This document shows, one piece after another, positions 44,532-54,161 of a stretch of 64,000 nt of DNA (position 1 is the first letter of the stretch; every line of letters begins with the position of its first letter). Source of the stretch: Alishewanella agri BL06 (lineage in GTDB: Bacteria > Pseudomonadota > Gammaproteobacteria > Enterobacterales > Alteromonadaceae); the NCBI RefSeq assembly GCF_000272005.1, contig NZ_AKKU01000015.1:342433-406432 (forward strand). Reading direction: 5' to 3'. A model generated the notes under the pieces. That model made no database searches. It worked only from the letters and a program-made list of their open reading frames with translations, and was not told the origin of the DNA. The translations under genes and the position numbers were made by a program.

Positions 44532-45943
44532 TGGGCCAGACCCTGTATCAGAAAATTTACCACAGCCATGTGGTTGGCAAATTAAACGCCAGCACCGACT
44601 TATTATTTGTCGACCGGCATTTAATTCATGAAGTGACGTCACCGCAGGCGTTCTCCGGCTTAAAACTGGCTGGCCGCGCGGTGCGCCGCCCGGATCTGAC
44701 CTTTGCTACCATGGACCATAACGTTTCTACGCAGCGCCGCAGCCTGGATGCAGCCGGTGAAACCTCGCGCAAGCAATTAGAAGCCCTGGCCGCCAACTGT
44801 GATGAGCACCGTATTCCCCTGCTGGATCTGACCCACCCTGATCAGGGCATAGTGCACGTGATTGGCCCGGAGCAAGGCTTAACCCAGCCGGGGATGATTA
44901 TTGTCTGTGGTGATTCGCATACCTCGACGCATGGTGCTTTCGGCGCTCTGGCCTTTGGTATCGGCACCTCGGAAGTTGAGCACGTGCTGGCCACCCAAAC
45001 CCTGCCACAGCAGCAGGCGAAAACCTTAAAGGTAGAAATTAGTGGTGACCTGCCAGAGCATGTTACGCCCAAAGATGTGATCCTGGCGGTCATTGGCAAA
45101 TTAGGTACGGCTGGCGGTAATGGCTATGTCGCCGAGTTTTGCGGTAGCGCCATTCGCGGTATGAGTATGGAAGGCCGCATGACACTGTGCAATATGAGTA
45201 TTGAAATGGGCGCCAAAGCCGGTTTAATTGCGCCGGATGACACTACCTTTGCCTATTTAAAAGGCAAAGCCCATGCACCACAGGCTGAGCATTGGGACGC
45301 AGCCGTTAGCTATTGGCAGAGCCTGCATTCCGATGCTGATGCCGTATTTGATAAAACTATCAGCCTGGATGCCAGCAGCATCAGCCCGCAAATTACCTGG
45401 GGCACTAACCCTGAGCAGGTGATTGCCGTTGATGAGCCGATCCCGGCACCGGCAAGCTTTAGCGACGACACCAAGCGTCAGGCCGCCGAACGCGCCCTGC
45501 AGTATATGGGCTTAAGCGCCGGCCAGAAACTGACCGACTGTGCCGTTGATGTGGTCTTTATCGGCAGCTGCACCAATAGCCGGATTGAAGACTTACGTGC
45601 CGCCGCCAGCGTCGTGCGGGATCGCAAGGTCGCGCCCGGCGTGCGGGCCTTGGTCGTACCTGGCTCTGGCGTGGTCAAGCGTCAGGCAGAGCAGGAAGGT
45701 CTGGCCGAGATCTTTAAACAAGCGGGCTTTGAATGGCGGGAACCGGGCTGCTCAATGTGTCTGGGTATGAATGACGATCAAGTCGCCGCCGGTCAGCGCT
45801 GCGCTTCCACCAGTAACCGTAACTTTGAAGGCCGTCAGGGCCGTGGTGCCCGTACGCACTTAGTTAGCCCGGCCATGGCTGCCGCAGCCGCTATCGCCGG
45901 TAAGTTTGTTAATGTCGCCCGTTTAGAAGGAGCCGCCCAATGA
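44531..45943 (+). CDS. leuC: 3-isopropylmalate dehydratase large subunit
   Basis: An aconitase-family isomerase subunit, 470 residues, which binds a [4Fe-4S] cluster. Cluster cysteines are seen in [10 protein letters not shown] and GCSMCLGMN. Other blocks are [50 protein letters not shown] and [29 protein letters not shown]. It works with LeuD. The stop overlaps the leuD start (ATGA). Confidence 0.97.
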
Positions 45944-46542
45944 GCCAGATTTTTAAACAAGGCCTGGTGTGTCCGCTGGATAAAAATAACGTTGATACCG
46001 ACCAGATTATTCCCAAGCAGTTTTTAACCTCGGTGAGCCGCGATGGCTTTGCTGAAGCGCTGTTTTATGACTGGCGTTATCTGGCTGATGGCGCCGCTAA
46101 CCCGGAGTTTGTGCTGAATTATCCGCAATATCAGGGCGCGTCAATTTTATTAACCCGCGCCAACTTTGGCTGTGGTTCCAGCCGCGAGCATGCGCCCTGG
46201 GCGCTGCAGCAGTATGGCTTTAATGTGATTATTGCCGAAAGTTTTGCCGATATTTTCTTCAATAACAGCGTAAATAACGGCATGTTATTAATTACTTTAA
46301 GCAAAACCAATATCGAGCTGTTGTTTAACCGCTGTGCCCAGGGGCCGCAGCAGTGGCAGATCGATCTGGCAAGCCAGGAGATCCTGTTCGGCAATAATGC
46401 GGCGATGGGCTTTAATATCGACCCGGATATTAAACAGCGTTTACTCTCCGGGCTGGATTTTATCGGCTCCAGCGAGCAGTTAAATCCACAGATCGCCGCC
46501 TTTGAAGCGCAGCGACGGGCTAACTTGCCCTGGCTGGGTTAG
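45940..46542 (+). CDS. leuD: 3-isopropylmalate dehydratase small subunit
   Basis: The swivel-domain partner of LeuC, 200 residues: [65 protein letters not shown]. It completes the leuABCD operon, all four genes being translationally coupled. No hairpin with a T-run follows; an imperfect GAAGCCA/TGGCTTC stem lies at 46561-46583. Confidence 0.96.
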   Translation: MSQIFKQGLVCPLDKNNVDTDQIIPKQFLTSVSRDGFAEALFYDWRYLADGAANPEFVLNYPQYQGASILLTRANFGCGSSREHAPWALQQYGFNVIIAESFADIFFNNSVNNGMLLITLSKTNIELLFNRCAQGPQQWQIDLASQEILFGNNAAMGFNIDPDIKQRLLSGLDFIGSSEQLNPQIAAFEAQRRANLPWLG

Positions 46543-46570
46543 CGTTAGCCGTGTCGCAGCGAAGCCAGCA

Positions 46571-47524
46571 TTAGTTGGCTTCGACCAGTAAACCGGTAAA
46601 GGCCACCCACTGTTCGGGGGTGGTCAACTCCTCTGCCAGCTCACCGCTTTGCAGCTGCTGCCAGGTCAGCGGCCGCTGCAAATTAAAGCTCAGTTTTACC
46701 CGCTGCGGGTTACTGATAAATAGCAGCAAATTCTCGCGAATGCGCTCAGTGACCAACTCAGTACTTTGCACATACAGCTCCAACTGCGGTTTAATCGCAG
46801 CCAGCTGTGCGGTAGCCGGCTGACTGGCCAGTACCGGCTGTAGCTTTTGCAGGTAACCATTATTTTCCAGCGTAAATTCACCACTTTGCAGGGTTAAACT
46901 GGCAAAGGCCTGCTGCAAACGGCTTTTGTAGGCCTCACTCTGGCTAAACTCTTGCTGTGCCGGTACATCCATGGCTGCCAGTTCATTTCCGAGCTGCCAT
47001 AACGCCTGCACGCCACCCAGCTGTAACTGAATATCCAGTTGCAGGCTTTGCTCAATTTGCAGTTGTTGCTGCAACAGCAATTGGTCTTGTGCTGGCAGAT
47101 ACTGATAGCGGTAGTCGAGCCATAACGGCGACTCGGCCAGTAATTGCGCCGCCTCTGGCGGTAACATCAGTTGCACCAGATCGGTCAGCCGTAATTCCTG
47201 CACCCGCAGTTGGCCTTGCTCGGAGAGCTGCCCCGGTTTAAAACCACGTAAACTTAGGCGCCCCACTTCGGCCACCGCGCCGACACCAGCCACTTTCAGC
47301 TGCAAGCCAAATAAGCGGTAATGGTCCCGCCAGAAATTGGCGCGAATGCCACTGTATTTCAGCTCTACCGCCGGCATCAGCCCCTGTTTCGCCATTTCAG
47401 CGTAGGAGGTATTTAACACATCAATTTGGCTGGCAATCAGTTTTTCGGCCTGATAATTCACATAAAAATAGCTGCCTGCCGCCAGTAGCAGGGCTCCAAC
47501 CGAGAATAACAGCGTTTTTTTCAT
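46571..47524 (-). CDS. Membrane-anchored periplasmic protein, DUF945-like
   Basis: A 317-residue protein with an N-terminal signal anchor (TLLFSVGALLLAAGSYFYVNY) and a long, Leu/Gln-rich beta-type periplasmic part. The opening and layout resemble the YdgA/DUF945 family, but motifs are too weak for a firm call. It is convergent with leuD and stands alone. The role is unknown. Confidence 0.6.
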   Translation of the reverse strand: MKKTLLFSVGALLLAAGSYFYVNYQAEKLIASQIDVLNTSYAEMAKQGLMPAVELKYSGIRANFWRDHYRLFGLQLKVAGVGAVAEVGRLSLRGFKPGQLSEQGQLRVQELRLTDLVQLMLPPEAAQLLAESPLWLDYRYQYLPAQDQLLLQQQLQIEQSLQLDIQLQLGGVQALWQLGNELAAMDVPAQQEFSQSEAYKSRLQQAFASLTLQSGEFTLENNGYLQKLQPVLASQPATAQLAAIKPQLELYVQSTELVTERIRENLLLFISNPQRVKLSFNLQRPLTWQQLQSGELAEELTTPEQWVAFTGLLVEAN

Positions 47525-47669
47525 AGGCTTCGAAAACTATTCCGGAAAATTGCGCAGCCTAGCACAGGCCTGGCATCGCAATAAAGTTTTGACAGTGTTA
47601 TTTTAAGCAACAAGGTGCTGCTTAAAGCAGACTGTGTCAATTGTGCTAAGTTCGCCAGGGAATCGCAAA

Positions 47670-48302
47670 ATGCCGGAATATTTTTTATGGTTTGATTTAT
47701 TGGGCATCGCCGTGTTTGCGATTTCCGGTACCTTAGCGGCCTGGCGCAATCATATGGATGGCTTTGGCGTGATTGTACTGGCCAGTGTTACGGCGATTGG
47801 CGGCGGTACCCTGCGCGACCTGATCCTGGATGTGCCGGTGATCTGGATTAATAACAATACCTATTTTTATGCCATCTTTGTTGCCGCTATCGGCACTATC
47901 CTGCTGGTACGTAACCGGCTGACCATTCCCAATAACACCTTACAAATTGCCGATGCCTTTGGTTTGGCGTTCTTTGTGATTATGGGTACCCAGAAGGCGC
48001 TGGATCATGGTACCTCCAGCATGGTGGCTATTATGCTCGGCACCATGAGTGGCGTCTGTGGCGGCATGATCCGCGATGTGCTGTGCCGGGAGGTGCCGAT
48101 GGTGTTTCGCGGCGAACTTTATGCCTTTACCTGTATTTTCGGCGGCATTATCTACACCTCGTTACTGGCATTGGCAGTACCACAGCTGTATGCGATGTTG
48201 GCGGGTATGCTGGGCTTGTTATTACTGCGCTTAGCCGCCATTAAATGGCATATTACTATTCCGGTTTTTGGCAAACACCACCAGGAGTTAAATGAACCCT
48301 GA
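47670..48302 (+). CDS. TRIC cation channel family protein (YicG/UPF0126)
   Basis: An inner-membrane protein of 210 residues built of two repeats of three helices, as in the TRIC (UPF0126) family. GGGTLRDLILDVPVIWI and GGMIRDVLCREVPMV are the conserved motifs at corresponding places of the two repeats. The start at 47670 is preceded by AGGGAA; an upstream GTG is open but unsupported. Prokaryotic TRIC proteins are K+-permeable trimers; the function in this cell is unknown. Confidence 0.85.
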   Translation: MPEYFLWFDLLGIAVFAISGTLAAWRNHMDGFGVIVLASVTAIGGGTLRDLILDVPVIWINNNTYFYAIFVAAIGTILLVRNRLTIPNNTLQIADAFGLAFFVIMGTQKALDHGTSSMVAIMLGTMSGVCGGMIRDVLCREVPMVFRGELYAFTCIFGGIIYTSLLALAVPQLYAMLAGMLGLLLLRLAAIKWHITIPVFGKHHQELNEP

Positions 48303-48315
48303 GCGGAGGTAGAAA

Positions 48316-49683
48316 ATGGCATTTCGGTTAGAACGCGACTCAATGGGAGAACTGCAGGTACCGGCAGAGGCGTTGTATCAGGCGCAAACCCAGCGCGCGG
48401 TGCAAAACTTTCAGATTAGCCGCAAGCCAATGCCCGTGGGTTTTATCAAAGCCTTACTACAGATTAAAAAAGCCGCGGCCCTTACCAATGCCGAACTGGG
48501 TTTACTGACTGCAGCGCAGGCTAAAGCAATTAGTCAGGCGGCTGAGCAACTCCTCAACAACACCGATTTAAGTCAATTTCCGGTGCCGGTGCTGCAGACC
48601 GGCTCGGGTACCAGCAGCAATATGAATGTCAATGAGGTGCTGGCGACCTTGGCCAGTGAGCTCAGCGGCGCCAAAATTCACCCTAATGATCAGGTAAATC
48701 TGGGGCAAAGCAGTAACGATACGATACCAACCGCGATCCAGCTCAGCAGCTTGCTGGCGTTACAACAGCAGTTACTACCGGCGATTCAGGGCTTGCAGCA
48801 GGCGATCAGTGAAAAATCTGCCACTGTTGGCCATATTGTTAAAACCGGTCGCACCCATTTAATGGATGCGATGCCCGTGACCTTCGCGCAGGTACTGGGT
48901 GGCTGGCACAGTCAGTTGCAACATGCCACACAACAACTACAGCAGCAGATACCGCTATTAAGCCAACTGGCGCAGGGCGGCACCGCGGTAGGAACCGGCA
49001 TTAACGCTCACCCCGGGTTTGCGGCGAGGTTCGCCCAACAGCTCAGTAAGCAAACCGGTCTGAGGCTGAGCGTCAGCCCGGATTTTTTCTTTAACCTCAG
49101 CTCGCAGGACGGCGCCCTGGCGTTATCGGGTTGCCTGAAAACACTGGCCGCCGCCTTACTAAAGATCGCCAACGACCTACGCTGGATGAATTCCGGCCCC
49201 TTAGCGGGTTTAGCGGAAATCAGCCTGCCGGCGTTGCAGCCAGGCTCGTCAATTATGCCCGGCAAAGTGAACCCGGTTATTCCGGAAGCCGTTGCTATGG
49301 CCTGTGCTCAGGTATTTGGCTGTGATACGGCGATTAGCATCGCTGCGCAATCCGGCAACTTTGAACTTAACGTGATGTTGCCGCTGGTGGCCGATAACTT
49401 ACTGCAGGCCATAGCTTTACTCAGCGGCAGTTGTGACGCACTGGCTAAACAGGCCATCGCCGGCTTTACCGTCAACGAGCCACATATTGCGGCCAGTCTG
49501 GCGCAAAACCCGATCCTGGTTACTGCACTTAACAGCCGCATCGGCTATGAACAGGCAGCGCGTATTGCCAAGCAAGCCTATCAACAACAGCGGCCTATTC
49601 TGGATGTTGCCACCGAGCAAACCGGGATCGATCGGGAGGAGTTGGCCAACTTGTTGGATCCGCAAAAGCTAACCACTAACTAA
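48316..49683 (+). CDS. fumC: Class II fumarate hydratase
   Basis: An iron-independent fumarase of 455 residues that interconverts fumarate and malate in the TCA cycle. The signature GSSIMPGKVNPVIPE, the active-site segment KTGRTHLMDAMPVTFAQ, GSGTSSNMNVNEVLA and NLGQSSNDTIPTA are present. Overall length and order match FumC; aspartase or argininosuccinate lyase would differ in these blocks. It starts 13 bp after the TRIC channel gene, so the two may share a transcript. AGGAGTT and GGAGG lie nearby. Confidence 0.9.
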   Translation: MAFRLERDSMGELQVPAEALYQAQTQRAVQNFQISRKPMPVGFIKALLQIKKAAALTNAELGLLTAAQAKAISQAAEQLLNNTDLSQFPVPVLQTGSGTSSNMNVNEVLATLASELSGAKIHPNDQVNLGQSSNDTIPTAIQLSSLLALQQQLLPAIQGLQQAISEKSATVGHIVKTGRTHLMDAMPVTFAQVLGGWHSQLQHATQQLQQQIPLLSQLAQGGTAVGTGINAHPGFAARFAQQLSKQTGLRLSVSPDFFFNLSSQDGALALSGCLKTLAAALLKIANDLRWMNSGPLAGLAEISLPALQPGSSIMPGKVNPVIPEAVAMACAQVFGCDTAISIAAQSGNFELNVMLPLVADNLLQAIALLSGSCDALAKQAIAGFTVNEPHIAASLAQNPILVTALNSRIGYEQAARIAKQAYQQQRPILDVATEQTGIDREELANLLDPQKLTTN

Positions 49684-49853
49684 ACTGCCCCAGTTATCGA
49701 TGCCGCGATGACGGACTAACTATCAATTACAGCGCACGAAATACACAATAAATTCACACATAAAACAATATTGCAATAGCTCAATAGTTATTTTATGGTG
49801 GTACAGCAAGATCACTCAGATGCGCTCAGCCACTTTGTTCATAAGGATACCTA
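49684..49853. other. Intergenic region before S41 peptidase gene
   Basis: A 170-bp AT-rich gap. It must hold the S41 peptidase promoter; no distinct terminator after fumC or operator is seen. Confidence 0.35.
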
Positions 49854-52037
49854 ATGAAAGGATTTATCAGTTTTTTGTTATTCTGGTCAGTGAACCTGGC
49901 TGCACAAACTACCCCCGTTAATCTCGATTTCTCACAAGTTGCCGAGCAAATGCCGATCGGTTGGAATATCCAAGGCAATGAACCAGAGGTTATCACTAGG
50001 GAGCACCCAACATCGTCAGGTCAAAGCCTGCGTTTAAGTCGAACTGAGACTTCATCAGATAGTTTTGCTTATGCTGCACAGGTTATCCCTTTTGACTTTA
50101 TCGGAAAAACGCTCAAGTTAACTGGCTGGCTCAAAACAGAACAGGTCAGTGCCGATGGCGGTGCCGCACTTTGGGTCAGGCTGGACAGTGGCAGTAACTT
50201 GGCAGCTTTCGACAATATGGCTGAAAACATGTTGAAGGGCACTAAGGCGTGGCAACAAATTGAACTCTCTATGGAGGTACCGCCAGATGTCGATATGCTG
50301 ACATTTGGTACACTGCTAGCCGGCACCGGTACGGCCTACTTCGCAGATTTAAAGCTGACACTGGATGATAAACCGCTGGAAGAGGCGCCAAAACCCACTT
50401 TTATCGCTTCAGAACCACACGAATTCGAGCAAGATTCTGGCATCAGAATTAGCCAACTATCTACTGCACAACAGCAACATCTGGCGGTATTAGCTAAGGT
50501 ATGGGGCTTTGTAAAGTATTATCACCCTGAGTCTGCGAAGGGCAATATTAGTATGGATGCGGAGTTATTCCGGTTAATTCCGCAACTACTTACCGTATCT
50601 GACACGGAAAGAGACAAAAAACTTATTACCTGGATTAATCAGCTCGGTGAGTTAACCCCCTGCGATAAATGTAAGGAGAGTAGCGAGGCTGCACTAGTGC
50701 ATCCGGCAGAGTTCTGGTTAGGCTGGAATTTATCAGCAGAATTAAACCAACAGTTGGCTCGCATCTATGCCACAGAGCTTCCTATACCGCATTATTGGGT
50801 AAAACCTGCCCCCAGAGTTGCCAATCCCGTATTCAACGAAAAGCCGTACACTGATATTAGCTATCAGGATTCAGGCTTTCGTTTACTCTCCCTGTTCAGA
50901 CTGTGGAATATCATTCACTATTACTCACCTTACCGCGACCTAACAGAACAGCCATGGGAACAAGTATTACTGGATGCGATTCCGGCAATTGTATCGGCGA
51001 AATCAGAGCTGGACTATCAATTAGCATTAGCCAAAGTAATCTATGCCATCCATGATACTCATAGTCAGTTCAATACTAGAGATCTCACCTTATTACGGCA
51101 GTTTATTGGCCTCAATAACGTGCCTGCAGATATACGCTTTATAGAACAACACGCTGTTGTATTTAAAGTGTATCAGGAGAATTTACCTATTCGTGTTGGC
51201 GATGTGATCACACATATTGATAACAAGACTATTACTGAACGCATGGAGTATTTACGACCACTACTGGCTGCATCCAATGAGCCGACAAGAATGCGGGATC
51301 TGGCGAGGTTATTACTTCGCACCAATGACTCAAAATCAGAAGTTCGGATCATGCGTGACAATCAGCCACTAACTCTGCAGCTACCCGCGTTACCGTTAAA
51401 CACCATTGAGCGACAGAATTATTATTATGAGCATGGTAACAGCGCTTATCATCGCATTACGCCAGAAATCGGTTATATCCGCTTGGACAGGATAGCGAGA
51501 GTGAATCTTGACGAAATGATGCGGAGTTTAGCTAATACCAAAGGACTGATTATTGATATTCGTAATTACCCCTCTGAGTTTGTAGTATTTAGTTTGGGTC
51601 AGTATCTCTATCCACTACCTTATCGCTTTGTTAGCTTTACCAGAATGCAACCAGACAACCCCGGGCAATTTAATTGGAGCGAACCAACTATCGTAGGTCA
51701 AGTAAACCCAAACTATTACAAAGGTAAGATCGCTATCCTTATCAACGAACAAACACAAAGTATGGCCGAATATACCACTATGGCATTTCGTGGCGCGCCC
51801 AAAGCGAAAGTGTTTGGTAGCACTACAGCCGGCGCGGATGGCAATGTCTCGCGTATCACCTTGCCTGGTGGTTATTGGACTTCATTGTCTGGTATTGGGG
51901 TATTTTATCCGGATAAAACACCTACACAACGGGTTGGCATAGTGCCCGATGTTTTCGTCACGCCGACGGTAGCCGGTATCAAAGCCGGGCGTGATGAAAT
52001 CTTGGAACAGGCGCTGCAGTATCTGCAGGCCGATTAA
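49854..52037 (+). CDS. S41 family peptidase, exported
   Basis: A 727-residue secreted or periplasmic protease. Signal peptide MKGFISFLLFWSVNLAAQT; a carbohydrate-binding-like beta-sandwich at about 20-180; a helical middle (WGFVKYYHPESAKGN and LFRLWNIIHYYSPYRD, which is typical of this subgroup); a PDZ-like stretch near 440-500; and the C-terminal S41 peptidase core. The nucleophile is Ser636 in QSMAEYTTMAF, with GAPKAKVFGSTTAGADGNVS providing the base region. The target is unknown. The terminator downstream is strong. Confidence 0.86.
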   Translation: MKGFISFLLFWSVNLAAQTTPVNLDFSQVAEQMPIGWNIQGNEPEVITREHPTSSGQSLRLSRTETSSDSFAYAAQVIPFDFIGKTLKLTGWLKTEQVSADGGAALWVRLDSGSNLAAFDNMAENMLKGTKAWQQIELSMEVPPDVDMLTFGTLLAGTGTAYFADLKLTLDDKPLEEAPKPTFIASEPHEFEQDSGIRISQLSTAQQQHLAVLAKVWGFVKYYHPESAKGNISMDAELFRLIPQLLTVSDTERDKKLITWINQLGELTPCDKCKESSEAALVHPAEFWLGWNLSAELNQQLARIYATELPIPHYWVKPAPRVANPVFNEKPYTDISYQDSGFRLLSLFRLWNIIHYYSPYRDLTEQPWEQVLLDAIPAIVSAKSELDYQLALAKVIYAIHDTHSQFNTRDLTLLRQFIGLNNVPADIRFIEQHAVVFKVYQENLPIRVGDVITHIDNKTITERMEYLRPLLAASNEPTRMRDLARLLLRTNDSKSEVRIMRDNQPLTLQLPALPLNTIERQNYYYEHGNSAYHRITPEIGYIRLDRIARVNLDEMMRSLANTKGLIIDIRNYPSEFVVFSLGQYLYPLPYRFVSFTRMQPDNPGQFNWSEPTIVGQVNPNYYKGKIAILINEQTQSMAEYTTMAFRGAPKAKVFGSTTAGADGNVSRITLPGGYWTSLSGIGVFYPDKTPTQRVGIVPDVFVTPTVAGIKAGRDEILEQALQYLQAD

Positions 52038-52059
52038 TCCGCCAACACGCTTTAACATG

Positions 52060-52086
52060 ACCGGCAGCCTGACTGCCGGTTTTTTT
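52060..52086 (+). terminator. Rho-independent terminator of S41 peptidase gene
   Basis: ACCGGCAG and CTGCCGGT form a perfect 8-bp stem around CCTGA, followed by seven T. Confidence 0.92.
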
Positions 52087-52129
52087 CGACCTATAATAGC
52101 GACCTGGTTTCAGATAACGCAGGCCTGCA

Positions 52130-52744
52130 ATGAGCCAATACAGTATTCTGGCTGCCGCCGTTGAACACCGGTTGCTGGAGAAAAACAGCGAGTTTATTAC
52201 CTTCCTGCAACCGGTAAGCGATCGTGAACAGGCGCTGCACTGGCTGCAGCACTACCGCGAACACTACAAAGACGCGGCCCATGTCTGTTGGGCCTACATT
52301 ATTGGCAATACCCGCCAGCCACAGACTCAGGCCTTTAGTGATGATGGCGAACCCAGTGGTACAGCAGGCAAACCGATGCTGCATGTACTAACCGAGCGCG
52401 AACTGGGAAATTGTCTGGCGGTGGTGGTACGCTATTTTGGTGGTATTAAGCTCGGCGCCGGCGGCCTGGTCCGCGCTTATTCCGCAGCGGTATCGCAGGC
52501 AGCACAACAGGCTCGGTTAACCTTAGTAAGTCCGCAAAGTCTGCTGCGGATCGCTGCAGACTTTGCTTTAGAAGCCCGGATCCGTCAGTTATTGGCGCAG
52601 TTTGATGCCACCTTACTGGATGTCCAGTATCAACAGGGTGTTGCATTATCCGTCAGTCTGGCTGCCGCCGACCTGGCAAGTTTTAAGTTGCAGCTGCAAG
52701 AGCTCTGCGCCGGCGCCGTCTCGCTAACTGAACCGACAGCCTGA
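52130..52744 (+). CDS. yigZ: IMPACT family protein YigZ
   Basis: A 204-residue cytoplasmic protein of the IMPACT/YigZ family. The N-terminal UPF0029 domain has HVCWAYIIG.., FSDDGEPSGTAGKPML and CLAVVVRYFGGIKLGAGGLVRAYS. The C-terminal ~65 residues form a ferredoxin-like RNA-binding module. Eukaryotic IMPACT modulates translation control, but the bacterial function is unclear. It stands alone. Confidence 0.9.
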   Translation: MSQYSILAAAVEHRLLEKNSEFITFLQPVSDREQALHWLQHYREHYKDAAHVCWAYIIGNTRQPQTQAFSDDGEPSGTAGKPMLHVLTERELGNCLAVVVRYFGGIKLGAGGLVRAYSAAVSQAAQQARLTLVSPQSLLRIAADFALEARIRQLLAQFDATLLDVQYQQGVALSVSLAAADLASFKLQLQELCAGAVSLTEPTA

Positions 52745-52822
52745 GCATGCTCAGAGAGCTGGCATCTTGTAAAATTTATGTTGTTTTAACACGGAAGATT
52801 TATTTGCCAGGGAGGTAACCTT

Positions 52823-53992
52823 ATGCAACGACTGCAACAATTGGATCAGATCCGCGGCCTGGCCGTACTGGCGCTGATCCTAATCAATATCTATGCGTTC
52901 GCCTTGCCGCCAGACTATAGCCACAGTCTGCGTTTACCGGGGATAACAGCCGGTAGCCTCGATATCTGGCTTTACAACCTGCAAACGCTATTTATTAAAG
53001 GCCGCTTTATCACTCTCTTTAGCGTGCTGTTTGGCGTCAGTTTGTTACTGATCGCAGAAAAATATGGTACTGATTACTTACGTCGCCGCCTCTATTGGCT
53101 GGCACTGCTCGGTGCACTGCATGGCTGGTTCCTTTGGTTTGGTGATATTCTGCTCTGGTATGCCTTAACGGGCTTAATGATCTTAAAGCGCAATTATTTC
53201 ACGCTTGATAGCGCTCAACTGTGGCGTAAAGCGATACGCTTTTTTTTGATCGGCTTAATCCTGCCGTTGGTGCTGTCCATCATGATCCTGCTTGATAGCA
53301 GCGGAATCGCACCAGACTTAGCTGATACCGAAACCTTCGCACAACAAATCGCACTCTGGACTGGGCCCTACTGGCCGCAAGTTGTTGCCAATCTGACACA
53401 TAGCCTGTTGGTCGCGCTGCTGTTTGCATTTTCAGCACTCTGGCATACTGCAGCTTTGATGCTACTGGGCATGGCGCTCTATAAAAGCCAGTGGTTTAAC
53501 ACCGGCTACAGTATGGGTATGACCTTTAAACTCTTTTTTGGTAGCCTGTTGCTTAGCCTGAGTATTGTTTGGCTTGATCAGGCTACAGATTATCTGTTCA
53601 GCTTAAATTCTATTTTGCCCTGGGCCTATCTGGCCGAGGTGATGATGGCTTTAGCCTTCGCCAGTTGGTTGATCCAGCAACGCGCTTCGCAGTGGCCACA
53701 ACGCTGGCTGGCACCTTGCGGCAAGCTGGCACTGACACTCTACATCAGCCAAACCGTATTGATGGTACTGTTGTTCCGCGTGCTGCGGCCGGAATGGTTT
53801 GCCACCCTGGATAGACTGCAGCTAACGACTATCGCTCTGCTGATGCTGCTGTTACAACTGGGCTTTAGCCAACTTTATCTGCGTTATTATCAGCAAGGTC
53901 CATTGGAATGGTGCTGGCGCCGGCTAAGCCAAAGACCTGAGCAACCTGATAACACAAGCTCAGTCACGGCGAAGCCAGCAGACTCTAATTAA
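52823..53992 (+). CDS. DUF418 family membrane protein (YeiB-like)
   Basis: A 389-residue inner-membrane protein with about nine to ten helices. It has the DUF418/YeiB pattern: LDQIRGLAVLALILINIYAF at the start, SVLFGVSLLLIAEKYG, LLYWLALLGALHGWFLWFGDILLWYALTG and the DUF418 domain with KLALTLYISQTVLMVLLFR near the end. The function is unknown; a transporter role has been suggested for the family. GGGAGG precedes the ATG. Confidence 0.85.
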   Translation: MQRLQQLDQIRGLAVLALILINIYAFALPPDYSHSLRLPGITAGSLDIWLYNLQTLFIKGRFITLFSVLFGVSLLLIAEKYGTDYLRRRLYWLALLGALHGWFLWFGDILLWYALTGLMILKRNYFTLDSAQLWRKAIRFFLIGLILPLVLSIMILLDSSGIAPDLADTETFAQQIALWTGPYWPQVVANLTHSLLVALLFAFSALWHTAALMLLGMALYKSQWFNTGYSMGMTFKLFFGSLLLSLSIVWLDQATDYLFSLNSILPWAYLAEVMMALAFASWLIQQRASQWPQRWLAPCGKLALTLYISQTVLMVLLFRVLRPEWFATLDRLQLTTIALLMLLLQLGFSQLYLRYYQQGPLEWCWRRLSQRPEQPDNTSSVTAKPADSN

Positions 53993-53997
53993 TATTA

Positions 53998-54017
53998 GGG
54001 CGTGTTAACCTTTGCCG
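53998..54017 (+). repeat. Half-copy of the 19.16-kb palindrome
   Basis: GGGCGTGTTAACCTTTGCCG shares 16 of 20 bases with the left arm of the palindrome at 19156-19195. It is also preceded by TAGGG and also lies just after a gene end. The right arm is not recognisable here. Confidence 0.4.
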
Positions 54018-54124
54018 GTTGTTTTTGCCGCTGGGTGGCAGGTATTCCCCCTGGCACTGGCGGCTGTATTTGAACTGGCAATTCCCGCTATTCCATGGAT
54101 AATAACCGCCAAAATCAGAAGATA

Positions 54125-54147
54125 GCGGCGCTGCGATTCTGCGCCGC
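54125..54147. other. Stem-loop before the SMC-like operon
   Basis: GCGGCGC and GCGCCGC form a 7-bp stem with a 9-base loop just before the ATG of the ATPase. It lacks a T-run. It lies in the 5' leader and could influence translation; function unproven. Confidence 0.4.
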
Positions 54148-54161
54148 CGATAGGATGCGCT